Shown: piece after piece, positions 6,894 to 15,565 of the stretch | Position numbering within the stretch: position 1 is the stretch's first letter | Layout of the letters: each line of letters begins with the position of its first letter | DNA from: Thermoplasmatales archaeon | Lineage (GTDB): Archaea > Thermoplasmatota > E2 > DHVEG-1 | Direction of reading: 5' to 3' | DNA: 64,000 bases | Assembly: GCA_020350825.1 (NCBI GenBank) | Contig: CP070724.1 | Coordinates: 1,401,452 to 1,465,451, forward strand | The notes under the pieces: model-generated | Told to the model about the DNA's origin: nothing | What the model saw: only the letters and a program-made list of their open reading frames with translations | Database searches by the model: none | Made by a program: the position numbers and the translations under genes

Positions 6894-7087
6894 ATGTCCA
6901 AAGTAGTTAGTTTCCGTCTGTTAGATTCGGAATGGCAAGCCCTCAAGGATGAGGCAGATTCCCACCATGCAGTCCTGGAGAAAACGTGAAATTTTGGTAT
7001 CTCCATCGTGAGGAAACTCTGCAAGACATGGTTGATATGGGTTATACACAACGTAAAGGTGACCATGGAATTGCTACTAACACATAA
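6894..7087 (+). pseudogene. Frameshifted ribbon-helix-helix regulator
   Basis: From ATG 6894, with a good GAGGGGAG ribosome-binding site, the frame reads MSKVVSFRLLDSEWQALKDE and stops at 6989. The start is typical of RHH DNA-binding proteins (strand KVVSFRL, helix DSEWQALKDEAD). A single shift around 6965-6975 restores a second frame reading SPGENVKFWYLHREETLQDM to TAA at 7087, which fits the second RHH helix and a C-terminal tail. So this is a recently broken regulator, probably part of a lost toxin-antitoxin or plasmid module. Confidence 0.65.
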
Positions 7088-7689
7088 GTCAAAAGAGTGT
7101 TTTCATTTTTTCGTATACATCTATTGTTTTCCGTCCGTTGTTTACGTGTGTAAATCCCGTGTGTGCCAGACGTCGGTATATGCACGAGGATTCCTTACGG
7201 TGTGAATTACACGTGCCGTTGACACACGTCAATTATTCCACATTGACGCGTATGTTAAAAACGTCATGTGACTTGGGCTATGTCTCGTAGACAGTCATCA
7301 TCCTATTTTTCATAATTCTGAGTAGAACCTATTGTCAATGAATATTGTGTTGAGTTGTTGACGATTAAACACAAGAATTTTGTCCTTGGCGTCGTCGTGA
7401 AAATTCACCACAAAAACGCCGTTGGCGATTTACCAATGGCATCATCGTTGGCGCACTGCACACACACACGTGCGCGTGCGTATTTCTTACAACAATTCAT
7501 ACACAAATCCATTCAACAATATCTTCAACAATTTATTCTACAATTCATTCAACAATTTACCTGTAGTCCACTGACAAAGGATTCTGTAATATATGTTGCA
7601 ATTATTTTTTACAAAAGATTTAGATCAAGCTATAACATTTAGATTTAGAAGACCAAGTTTTTTTTATTAACACCTGCCTTAAAATATCT
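7088..7689. other. Dyad-rich island of unusual composition
   Basis: No convincing gene. The stretch 7100-7480 is visibly richer in G+C and in ACGT/CGTG words than its surroundings and contains several perfect dyads: TTGACACACGTCAA (7219-7232), GTCATGTGAC (7263-7272), GTGAAAATTCAC (near 7398-7409) and a GCCGTTGG/CCAATGGC hairpin (near 7420-7442), plus a CACACACACACGTGCGCGTGCG stretch. From 7490 to 7560 TTCAACAAT recurs three times with related ACAATTCAT words, an iteron-like pattern. It could be the replication or end region of a decayed plasmid or virus. Confidence 0.45.
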
Positions 7690-8132
7690 AGAAGGGGCAA
7701 AATAAATAAGAAAGAAGGCGAAATTAAGAATATTAGACTTTAAGTTGATTTTTTACAAAATCATCTGATTGAGGATATGGAAAAGGGTACTCAACTTTCC
7801 TCCTTCTTTGATAAAGAAGTGGATAACCACGGAGGAAAAGAAGATATTATTTTTTTAAAAAGAGAAGTGTGAGAATTCCTATTGAGCTAAAGAGCATATG
7901 GCAAGATACAGAAATAAGAGAAATTAAAAAAATCATTCAAGATGATTACATAGCCGAAATAGCCCATCATGCGAGAAATACTGTTTTAGGTATTTTAGTA
8001 ATAGTTGAAATAAGGAATTCCGTTAAGGCTCTTAATTTAAAGGATAATAATTTTATAATGTTTGATAAGGAATCTAAATATCCAATTTTTGTTTGTGTCT
8101 TTCAAAAATATGGTCAACCATCATCTGCATAG
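7690..8132 (+). pseudogene. Decayed nuclease-like gene (ExK motif)
   Basis: One frame carries KKEGEIKNIRL, a TAA, then VDFLQNHLIEDMEKGTQLSS and KEDIIFLKREV and stops at about 7871. The overlapping frame from GTG 7869 continues RIPIELKSIWQDTEIREIKK and YIAEIAHHARNTVLGILVIV to 8132. Joined, the two make one protein with a nonsense codon and a shift. The IPIELK segment followed by a helix and a GILVIV strand resembles the ExK active-site region of PD-(D/E)XK restriction-like nucleases. The family call is tentative; that it is a broken gene is better supported. Confidence 0.5.
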
Positions 8133-8182
8133 ATTCTTATGTGTGCGTTTATTAATTATTAAACTTGTTGTTTACAAATAAA

Positions 8183-8257
8183 TTAATCTTTTTGTCGGGC
8201 AAGATGTCGTGCACGCTGTCCAACAACAAATAACTTTGCAATAAAGGTGATTTCCAT
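8183..8257 (-). CDS. 24-residue micro-ORF with strong ribosome-binding site
   Basis: ATG (complement of 8255-8257) is preceded by AAGGAGGAAGCA, an excellent Shine-Dalgarno. The peptide starts MEITFIAKLFVVGQRARHLA and ends RQKD: a hydrophobic stretch followed by a basic helix. It lies in the gap between the nuclease-like pseudogene and polB. It may be a genuine microprotein or the residue of a larger gene. Confidence 0.35.
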   Translation of the reverse strand: MEITFIAKLFVVGQRARHLARQKD

Positions 8258-8343
8258 TGCTTCCTCCTTACTTGAAACTTGCCCTACAATCAACATAGTC
8301 ATCGATATTGAGTTTCGTTGTCTTGTTTATAAAGACTTGTTGT

Positions 8344-8373
8344 ACAACTGTTATCTATTATATTTACAGTTGT
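8344..8373. terminator. Inverted repeat downstream of polB
   Basis: ACAACTGT (8344-8351) and ACAGTTGT (8366-8373) form an 8-bp perfect stem with a 14-base AT loop, 27 bases beyond the polB stop codon. It could act as a transcript 3' stabiliser/terminator or as a protein-binding dyad. Confidence 0.4.
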
Positions 8374-8399
8374 TACCGAAAAAATAAATCTGACAAAAA

Positions 8400-11267
8400 C
8401 TACATCCATGCATCAAGGCCTGTTTGTTCTGTCACTTCTATATCAGATAATCCAAATGCACCTTGTACATAATTTTCAATCATCTTTTTATACCATCCAA
8501 GGTCAATTTCACTTGTGTTTTTTAAAAGATCTACAGGATACATATAATCAATGGGTTTCACACCACTTTTCGATGGGCGGGGAATACCGGGAAGCGGTCT
8601 TTTTGTTACGACAAATTTAAGTTTTATACGGTTTTTTATAGGCTGACCAAGGAGTTTCTCTAATGCTTTTGCACGTTTACCAAACGTAGATATAGATCCA
8701 TCCTGGTTTAACTTATATCGTTTTGCAGGTTGAACAGATTGAGTCAAGGTGAGATCATCTAAGTCTACTTGTGATAAATCTAGTTTTAATAGAATCTCCT
8801 TTGTCTTATTTACTATGCTGTTTTTTATGGACATTCTCGCATCTTCCTCATCTTCCCAGCTTAGATTCTCTTTTAATACATTTATCATAATGGTTTTGAG
8901 TATCTTCCGTGCAATATTTGCTTTGTCTGATCCTTTGAAGTTGTTCCCCTTTGTATTCATCTCTATTTTTCCGTTTATATTATCAAAGATGAGATAGTTT
9001 TTATGTTTTACAAATATCATTGCATCGTGGCTTTCTGCTTCTAATTCAAAATCAGGATACTTTAGATCTTTCTGCCATTTGTTGTTACACTCTTTTATAG
9101 TGGATAGGGCTATATCGGGTTTGGTAAGCCAATTTTGTTCATCTTTATCAACAGATACTCCTAATGATCTGGAAAACTCAGGGATATTCCCTGCTGAACG
9201 AGAACATCCAAGATAGATTCCATCAGTGTCACCATAGACAACACGTATACCTCTATCTTTTAGGTAATTCAACGTATCTGCAAGTATCATTTGGCCCTTT
9301 GTGGTTATTGCAGCGGCACCCCACAAATTAAACTGTCTTCCAGATACAGAAGGTGCTGAAAGGATGCCATGAGTTCCAGCATTACGAGCACCTTTCACAC
9401 TTTGATACATCATTTTCAGTCGTTGTAGTTCTTCTTTATCTCCACTTTTTTCAGCTTCTTTAAGTTCCCTTTTGATCTTGGCAATCATACTCATAATACC
9501 AGTCATTGCACAATTTACGACCCCTGGCTTACTGTCTATTTTTATTCCTAGTATGAATCCTTTATCTGCAAATGAATCCTTTTCTGTGATTTCTCTCCAG
9601 TGAATGTCTCTGGTACTGAGAAACGTCTTTGATAATTTTTTTAACCATATCCAGTCATCAGGGCGTTCTGATTTACATGCCAATCTTACAGTATCTGCAC
9701 CAATATTCAAAGCCTTGAGGATCGTTGGATACATAGCACCAACATCTGCCACAACTACGTACCACCATGGAATAAAATGAGACATTGCATCTTTATCAGG
9801 TTTTATCGTCATACCACCTGGCATGTGATAATTCAGCTTTTCATCAGCGTCTTTTGCTTTTTCATTATATATGACATAGGGATCTTCCATCCATTTTGGC
9901 ATTTCATCTCCATATTTTATCACTCGGATGAAATCTTTAGACAGTTGTTCCTTTTTTCTTTTAGATTGCCGAACTATTTCCTCTCTTGTTTTACATCCTT
10001 TAAAACCCCATAATAAGACTTGTGAAATAGACATGACCCTACAGATAGGAGGCATGATTTTCTTATGCACTGCTCCTCTTATAAGTGCCATATGATCCCA
10101 CATGTTGACAGCACCTGTAGAAAGCAACATGTCAAAAGGCATGCATGTAGTAAATGCAAGAGGTAGTGCTTGCTGAATCAAATTAAGTGTTACACCTAAC
10201 TGTTCTTGAACGTCGTGTTTGTTATATTTCAACGTTTTAGCATCTATTTTAATCTGAGATGGAGTCAAAATAATCCGATTTTTAATATTTACCCCTAAGA
10301 AGGGTGCTACTGACTTGAGACTAAACTCGTCTAAGAAAGAATAAAACTTTCGTGCTCCCATGTATGTATCAAAACTACAGGGATAAAACTGTACAACCTC
10401 TGATCTGATGCCAAAGTGAAACGATTTATCCAGTCTGCTATATTTGCTAACAAAATCCTGGAACGTAGTTCTTTTATCATTCGAAAGAGCCTCTTGATGA
10501 CTCTTCAAAATCCAGTTAATCCTTCCGTACATATTGATATTATCAAAACCCAGGATATTGTGTCCAGAGATTATGTCATATTCCATTGATTTTTTACAGA
10601 AATCATAGAGGTGTTCTATCTCCTCATCAACATTGTGTGAGATAATTTGTGAAATTTCCATGTTTTCCCAATGAGATGGGCAATCAAGAATATCAAAACT
10701 AAATTCCTCATTTTCTAGATTTTTATCAGATTCAAAAACTATATCAAAATCCGAGTACCCAATGATGTCTATAGGAATATTACTCTTTCCCTCCTCATAT
10801 TGAGTGGTTTCTATGTCATAGACTAAGACTTTGACTTTCTTTTTTTCACCATTTGTATCAAATATCCATAAATTGTTTTTTACTGCTAAATCTACAAGTG
10901 CTCTTTGATGATATGGTATGTCGTGCTCAGCGGTATAAAGTCCATGGTTAAAGAAGAGATAATCACTTACCTCAGGAACAAAATATGATTTCTTGGTATA
11001 AACTTTAAATATCTTTCTATTTTTGTTAAACTCCCAGAAGCTTCGATAGTTTTCAATCGCACCGATTTTCTCTATTTTGGAGAGAGGACTTTCATCAGAA
11101 TTGTTATCTTCCCATTTTTTTTGCAGTTCATTCCTGGCAGATTCTATGTTTCTTTCTTTTTGACAAAAAACTAAAAAATATGGACCATGATACTCAGATA
11201 CTTTTTTTGGTGTTTTTCCATGGAAATAGAGATATTCTGGTGAAATGCCAAGCAACATATCGTTCAT
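8400..11267 (-). CDS. Family B DNA polymerase (divergent, 955 aa)
   Basis: DNA-dependent DNA polymerase with 3'-5' exonuclease. Exo I is VYDIETT (D151/E153), Exo II GHNILGFDN (N237/D242) and Exo III YNKHDVQ (Y348/D352), so proofreading residues are intact. Pol motif A is DVGAMYPTI (D508) and motif C VVYGDTDG (678-682), so both catalytic aspartates are present. Motif B reads KGARNAGTHG (625-634) where KxxxNSxYG is usual: the lysine and asparagine are kept, the Ser-x-Tyr is not, and one residue is inserted. At 955 residues it is longer than usual euryarchaeal PolB (about 780-850). Start: ATG preceded by GGGGGTAA. It could be the cell's replicative PolB of a divergent lineage or a mobile-element polymerase; the adjoining decayed island makes the second possible. 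Confidence 0.9.
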   Translation of the reverse strand: MNDMLLGISPEYLYFHGKTPKKVSEYHGPYFLVFCQKERNIESARNELQKKWEDNNSDESPLSKIEKIGAIENYRSFWEFNKNRKIFKVYTKKSYFVPEVSDYLFFNHGLYTAEHDIPYHQRALVDLAVKNNLWIFDTNGEKKKVKVLVYDIETTQYEEGKSNIPIDIIGYSDFDIVFESDKNLENEEFSFDILDCPSHWENMEISQIISHNVDEEIEHLYDFCKKSMEYDIISGHNILGFDNINMYGRINWILKSHQEALSNDKRTTFQDFVSKYSRLDKSFHFGIRSEVVQFYPCSFDTYMGARKFYSFLDEFSLKSVAPFLGVNIKNRIILTPSQIKIDAKTLKYNKHDVQEQLGVTLNLIQQALPLAFTTCMPFDMLLSTGAVNMWDHMALIRGAVHKKIMPPICRVMSISQVLLWGFKGCKTREEIVRQSKRKKEQLSKDFIRVIKYGDEMPKWMEDPYVIYNEKAKDADEKLNYHMPGGMTIKPDKDAMSHFIPWWYVVVADVGAMYPTILKALNIGADTVRLACKSERPDDWIWLKKLSKTFLSTRDIHWREITEKDSFADKGFILGIKIDSKPGVVNCAMTGIMSMIAKIKRELKEAEKSGDKEELQRLKMMYQSVKGARNAGTHGILSAPSVSGRQFNLWGAAAITTKGQMILADTLNYLKDRGIRVVYGDTDGIYLGCSRSAGNIPEFSRSLGVSVDKDEQNWLTKPDIALSTIKECNNKWQKDLKYPDFELEAESHDAMIFVKHKNYLIFDNINGKIEMNTKGNNFKGSDKANIARKILKTIMINVLKENLSWEDEEDARMSIKNSIVNKTKEILLKLDLSQVDLDDLTLTQSVQPAKRYKLNQDGSISTFGKRAKALEKLLGQPIKNRIKLKFVVTKRPLPGIPRPSKSGVKPIDYMYPVDLLKNTSEIDLGWYKKMIENYVQGAFGLSDIEVTEQTGLDAWM

Positions 11268-11353
11268 AACTGTTTACCCCCAATACATTGCCTCTACTTA
11301 AATCTTAGAATTAATCTTATATTTGGTTACTGTATTTTATTTCTTTGATTCTA

Positions 11354-12361
11354 ATGACAACTCAAATAGTATATTCAGACAATTTTAGTAAACATGATAG
11401 TATTGGCCATCCTGAAAATGCAGAAAGACTAATAGTTATGATGAATGAAGTTAAAAAATCACCTTTTTATAATGAACTTAAGTTTGTTAAACCTGAACTA
11501 TTGCCTGAAGAAATGCTTTTTTCTGTGCATTCAAATGAAATGATTCAACAAATTAAAGATAAAAGTTCTAAGGGGAATTCATGGATTGATATGGATACAT
11601 ACGTATGTAAATCAGACTATGAAACTGCTCGACTTGCAGCAGGCGGATTACTACAGTTATGTAAAGATGCTCTGCATGGAAAAACAGATAATGCGTTTGC
11701 ATTGGTTAGACCTCCAGGGCATCATGCGACCCGTGATAGATCTATGGGGTTTTGTCTTTTTAATAACGTGGCAATATCTGCAAATGAAATTTCAAAGGAA
11801 GGAAAAAAGATATTAATTTTTGATCACGATGTCCATCATGGGAACGGAACACAATACATCTTTTATGATAGGAAGGACGTTATGTATCAATCAATTCATT
11901 TGTTTCCACATTATCCCGGAACTGGAGATATTTGTGAAATAGGAATCGGAGTTGGGCAAGGTTATACAGTAAATGCTCCTTTAGTTCATGGTAATGGCAA
12001 CAATGCTGTATCTAAATTACTGGATGAGATTTTTCTTCCTATTGCCAAACAATTCAGCCCAGATATTATACTAATTTCTTCAGGTTTTGATTCACATCAT
12101 TCTGATATTCTTGGTGGGTTAAAATTAACATCTGATTTCTTTGGGGAGATGATAGCTAAATTGCATGAGATTCAACCTAAAATTGTTTGTACATTGGAGG
12201 GAGGATACAATCTCAATTGGATAGGAAAATGCCTGATATCTCAACTTGGACAGATGGTTTCTCAACCTGTAAAATTTGATGATTCAGCAATAGAAGATAC
12301 AGACGTAGAGCCGGTTATCGATAAAATTAGGAATGAACTAAATAAATATTGGAAGATATAG
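11354..12361 (+). CDS. Histone deacetylase-like amidohydrolase (AcuC/acetylpolyamine amidohydrolase family)
   Basis: A zinc-dependent deacetylase of the arginase/HDAC fold, about 335 residues. Characteristic motifs are RPPGHHA (catalytic His pair), FDHDVHHGNGTQ (Zn ligands Asp and His) and SSGFDSH with the third ligand Asp; GGYNL near the C-terminus is also family-typical. The substrate in archaea may be acetylated lysine, acetylpolyamine or another acetyl-amide and cannot be fixed from sequence. I prefer ATG 11354 to the upstream TTG at 11345: a CTTATATTTG box at about 11316-11325 would start transcription near the ATG (leaderless). It is divergent from polB. Confidence 0.92.
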   Translation: MTTQIVYSDNFSKHDSIGHPENAERLIVMMNEVKKSPFYNELKFVKPELLPEEMLFSVHSNEMIQQIKDKSSKGNSWIDMDTYVCKSDYETARLAAGGLLQLCKDALHGKTDNAFALVRPPGHHATRDRSMGFCLFNNVAISANEISKEGKKILIFDHDVHHGNGTQYIFYDRKDVMYQSIHLFPHYPGTGDICEIGIGVGQGYTVNAPLVHGNGNNAVSKLLDEIFLPIAKQFSPDIILISSGFDSHHSDILGGLKLTSDFFGEMIAKLHEIQPKIVCTLEGGYNLNWIGKCLISQLGQMVSQPVKFDDSAIEDTDVEPVIDKIRNELNKYWKI

Positions 12362-12363
12362 GA

Positions 12364-12663
12364 TCAATCGAAAATCATTCCCATACCAGAAGCAGCAGAA
12401 TTTTCCTGCTCTTCGATCTTGACATTGACTTCTTTAGCCTTTTTTTGCACAAGTTTTTTAAATCCTAGCTCTTTAGCTAAATCTTTAGCTTGCTTTAATC
12501 CCTTGTCACTACCTTCTATTTTAACATAGGAAACGTCTCCCCTGATTTCAAGAGAACTCGAATCTCTAGTAAGTATGCTTTGTCGACTTACAATATCATC
12601 TTTTATCAATTTGTTAATTTTCCCAACATCTTCGGATTTGACTTCAAAGATAATATATGTCAA
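12364..12663 (-). CDS. Conserved archaeal hypothetical protein, ACT-like
   Basis: 99 residues from a TTG start preceded by AAGGTGAT. The strand-helix-strand order (MTYIIFEVKSEDVGKINKLI ... SSLEIRGDVSYVKIEGSD ... GLKQAKDLAKELGF) suggests a small ferredoxin-like alpha/beta fold, and a flexible acidic tail ends in SAASGMGMIFD, which looks like a conserved C-terminal motif. No enzymatic residues stand out. It ends 3 bases from the stop of the convergent deacetylase gene and may be co-transcribed with coaD upstream (46-base gap). Confidence 0.6.
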   Translation of the reverse strand: MTYIIFEVKSEDVGKINKLIKDDIVSRQSILTRDSSSLEIRGDVSYVKIEGSDKGLKQAKDLAKELGFKKLVQKKAKEVNVKIEEQENSAASGMGMIFD

Positions 12664-12709
12664 TTTTGATCACCTTATCCTGCGATGTAATAAGCCTCCC
12701 TATATAAAA

Positions 12710-13171
12710 TTAATCTCGTTTCAAAATATTGCCATGTTCATCTATTTCTTTCTTTTTAATTCTTGTAGAACTAATCGGTATATTATCTTCTGCTAGTACA
12801 AAAGGAATTTGTATGATTTTTAATTGTTTCTTATTTAATCTTTTACGTTTTTTATTTATTTCCTTTGCAGTATTTAAGGTCTCAGGAGATACTATTATTG
12901 CATCAAACTCTTCTTCTACCGATGGACCGAATTTATCTTCGATTGGTTCTATTGTAGCGCGGTTTATAAATCCCTTTTTAGAAAGATATTGTTTTATAGA
13001 TCTCTTTCTCTTTATCATAGGTTTTACATCCTTCTTTCCAATCAAGTTTTCTCCTGTTGTAATTCCAATAAAAACAGATCCGTTTATTCCTGCTAATTCA
13101 AAGGCTTTATCGATAACCAGTTTATGCCCTTTATGCAATATATTGAATGTTCCACCTATGCAGATCCTCAT
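12710..13171 (-). CDS. coaD: Phosphopantetheine adenylyltransferase (archaeal type)
   Basis: Transfers AMP from ATP to 4'-phosphopantetheine, giving dephospho-CoA. The nucleotidyltransferase fold is shown by GGTFNILHKGHK (the (H/T)xGH ATP motif, here HKGH) at residues 6-17 and ISSTRIKKKEID (the ISSTxxR motif) near the C-terminus. About 153 residues, usual for archaeal PPAT. The start at MRICIGGTF is preferred to an upstream in-frame ATG, since the Rossmann strand begins there. A GTATATTAAG promoter-like box overlaps that upstream codon. Confidence 0.92.
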   Translation of the reverse strand: MRICIGGTFNILHKGHKLVIDKAFELAGINGSVFIGITTGENLIGKKDVKPMIKRKRSIKQYLSKKGFINRATIEPIEDKFGPSVEEEFDAIIVSPETLNTAKEINKKRKRLNKKQLKIIQIPFVLAEDNIPISSTRIKKKEIDEHGNILKRD

Positions 13172-13443
13172 AAACTTAATATACATGTGGTGCTTAAAAA
13201 ATTATGTGATTTCATAAGTTTTGTGAATTCAATTGTTAACTATGAGATACTTATAAACTCTGATATAATAGATGAGTGTTGCGAAAAGTGTGTAAAATTG
13301 TCGGGTTGTGATTTTTGCGTTTTGATTTTCTAACAGAAAAGTTTTATATAATGTTACGTTGGAACAGTACGGGTGAAAATAATTAACACGCCTTAAATTG
13401 GAATGGAGATATGTGGAAAAGAAAGAAACGATGGTGAAGGAAA

Positions 13444-15516
13444 ATGCGTTTGAAATCTCTGATAGTAATAATTGTATGCCTTTTGATTACAGCTAGTTTT
13501 TTCATTATATTTTTTAATGAAAAATGTAGGGCTAGCCGAAATGCAATCTATGTCGATAACTCATTTCACGCACCTAGGGATGGCAGTGCAGAGCACCCCT
13601 ATGAGAGTATTCAGTATGCAATAGATCTGGCAGATGCAGGAGATACCATATATGTTTTTGGTGGAACATATAACGAAACCCTGGTTATAAATAAAAATGT
13701 AACTCTTATAGGTAGTATTGATAACGGCGACACTATCATATCTAAGAATGCAAGGCACAAGTATGCAGTAGAGATAGATACTAACTATGTAACCTTTGAA
13801 AGTTTTACGATATCTGATACCTCAAATAATAATCTCGTTGCTCTGGTTTACGTTAGGTCAAATAATGTCGTTATCCAGGGGAATAACATTACTGACTCAA
13901 AAACTTGGGGTATATATTTTGATTCTTCTAGTGATAATACTATTGGTAATAATATTATTGATAATACTAAAGGAGTTTATTTGTTTTCCTCGGATAATAA
14001 TGTTTTTTCGAACAATAATTTTTATAATTGTAGTGAAACAGCTCTTAAATTGTCTTCTTCTTCTCAGACTATAATATATAACAACATATTTGACAATAAC
14101 ATATACTCTATATATGCGCAATCTAGTAGTGGCAACAACATTAGCGGAAACACAATCAATAATATTATTATTGATGCAATAAAGTTACAAGGGGACAGCA
14201 GCAATATTGTAGAAAATAATCACATTAGCAATTGCGGTGGTAATGGTCTTAAGTTAGATTCTTCAGATAGTATAGTCATTGGAAACAAATTTGATAATAA
14301 CCAAATAGCCATCATGCTTGGTGCATCGAATTGTCAGATTAATAATAACTTTATAAACAATTCAAATATACAAGGTATTTACGCCAATTCTGTAAGTGAA
14401 GATAATATAATTTATTTGAATCATTTCATTGGAAATTATGTTAATGCCAAAAATGATGGGAATAATCAATGGTATTATGAAACACAAGGCAATTACTGGG
14501 ATGATTATAATGAGATTGATTTAGATCTTGATAAAATAGGGGACACCCCACATTATATTTCTGGAGGTGGTCAGGACTTATATCCTCTAGGGTATTTTCT
14601 AAAACCTCCGACTAAACCAGATAATCCTTTCCCTTCAGACGAAGCAGAAGAGGTGGGTTTATCTATCACCTTAGATGTAGCTGTTTCAGATCCAGATAGT
14701 GATATGCTAGATGTATACTTTTATGGGGCAACTGATGATAAACTCTATGGTGTAGATCGTATGGTTCCAAGTGATGAGGTAGCGTCATGTAGTTTTAATT
14801 TACCTTTTGAGACTACATTTCTTTGGTATGCAGTGGTTACCGATGGCAAGCTAGAAAACCGTTCTAACATTTGGATTTTTACAACAAGGCAAATACCTCC
14901 GTTAAATAAAAAACCAGTTGCTGATCCAGGGGGGCCATACTCTTCAATCATGGATAGAGAAATTGCATTTGACGGCTCTAGCAGTTCTGACCCAGACGGA
15001 AATATTGATTTCTATCGATGGAATTTTGGCGATGGAAGTAGCGAAATTCTAGACATATACCCTGAACATAGCTACTCTGAATCCGGTACGTATGTTGTAA
15101 CATTAACTGTGGTTGATAATGATGGAAGGAGCAATACGGAAACTACTACAGCTACTATTTCTAAAACGTCTAATGCGCTCCCTATATCCATACCAAACGC
15201 TCCAAATTCAAGTAATGCTAATGAATTAATTACATTTGGTGCCTATGAAAGCTATGATCCAGATGGAACCATAGCCAACTATACTTGGGATTTAGGTGAC
15301 GGAAATGTAAGGTATGGTGTTACAGCAGCACATAAATATTCTAAGGCGGGTACCTATATGGTTATGTTAACAGTCATGGATAACGAAGGTGATAAAGATA
15401 CGACTTATACTATTGTTTCTGTTAATGCCCCGCCTGAAGAAAGTCCTGGGTTCGAAATTATACTTGCAATACTAGCATTGATATATATTCTGATCTATAA
15501 AAAACGTAGAGAATAA
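13444..15516 (+). CDS. Surface protein: NosD-type beta-helix, two PKD domains, PGF-like C-terminal anchor
   Basis: 690 residues. A signal peptide (1-31) is followed by a DUF1565-like opening (IYVDNSFHAPRDGSAEHPYE), about 250 residues of right-handed parallel beta-helix (PbH1/NosD repeats rich in NN and SSxNNxIxxN), the NYWDDYNEIDLDLDKIGDTP cap, a fibronectin-like segment (about 385-485) and two PKD domains (WNFGDGSSE and WDLGDGNVR). The C-terminus ESPGFEIILAILALIYILIY then KKRRE fits the PGF-CTERM tripartite signal processed by archaeosortase. It is probably anchored on the cell surface to bind glycan or neighbours. TATA: TTTTATATAAT at 13341-13351. Confidence 0.85.
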   Translation: MRLKSLIVIIVCLLITASFFIIFFNEKCRASRNAIYVDNSFHAPRDGSAEHPYESIQYAIDLADAGDTIYVFGGTYNETLVINKNVTLIGSIDNGDTIISKNARHKYAVEIDTNYVTFESFTISDTSNNNLVALVYVRSNNVVIQGNNITDSKTWGIYFDSSSDNTIGNNIIDNTKGVYLFSSDNNVFSNNNFYNCSETALKLSSSSQTIIYNNIFDNNIYSIYAQSSSGNNISGNTINNIIIDAIKLQGDSSNIVENNHISNCGGNGLKLDSSDSIVIGNKFDNNQIAIMLGASNCQINNNFINNSNIQGIYANSVSEDNIIYLNHFIGNYVNAKNDGNNQWYYETQGNYWDDYNEIDLDLDKIGDTPHYISGGGQDLYPLGYFLKPPTKPDNPFPSDEAEEVGLSITLDVAVSDPDSDMLDVYFYGATDDKLYGVDRMVPSDEVASCSFNLPFETTFLWYAVVTDGKLENRSNIWIFTTRQIPPLNKKPVADPGGPYSSIMDREIAFDGSSSSDPDGNIDFYRWNFGDGSSEILDIYPEHSYSESGTYVVTLTVVDNDGRSNTETTTATISKTSNALPISIPNAPNSSNANELITFGAYESYDPDGTIANYTWDLGDGNVRYGVTAAHKYSKAGTYMVMLTVMDNEGDKDTTYTIVSVNAPPEESPGFEIILAILALIYILIYKKRRE

Positions 15517-15565
15517 GTTAAAAATTATAAGCTACTATATTATTACTGTAGTTCAGTGAATACTT

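Noticed and set aside
7355-7642. 95-codon plus-strand frame in the dyad-rich island
   Set aside because: Its protein is low-complexity (repeated FIQQ-like words from the DNA repeats) with no ribosome-binding site.
13124-13333. 69-codon plus-strand frame with several cysteines
   Set aside because: It begins inside coaD on the opposite strand and has no promoter or ribosome-binding site of its own.
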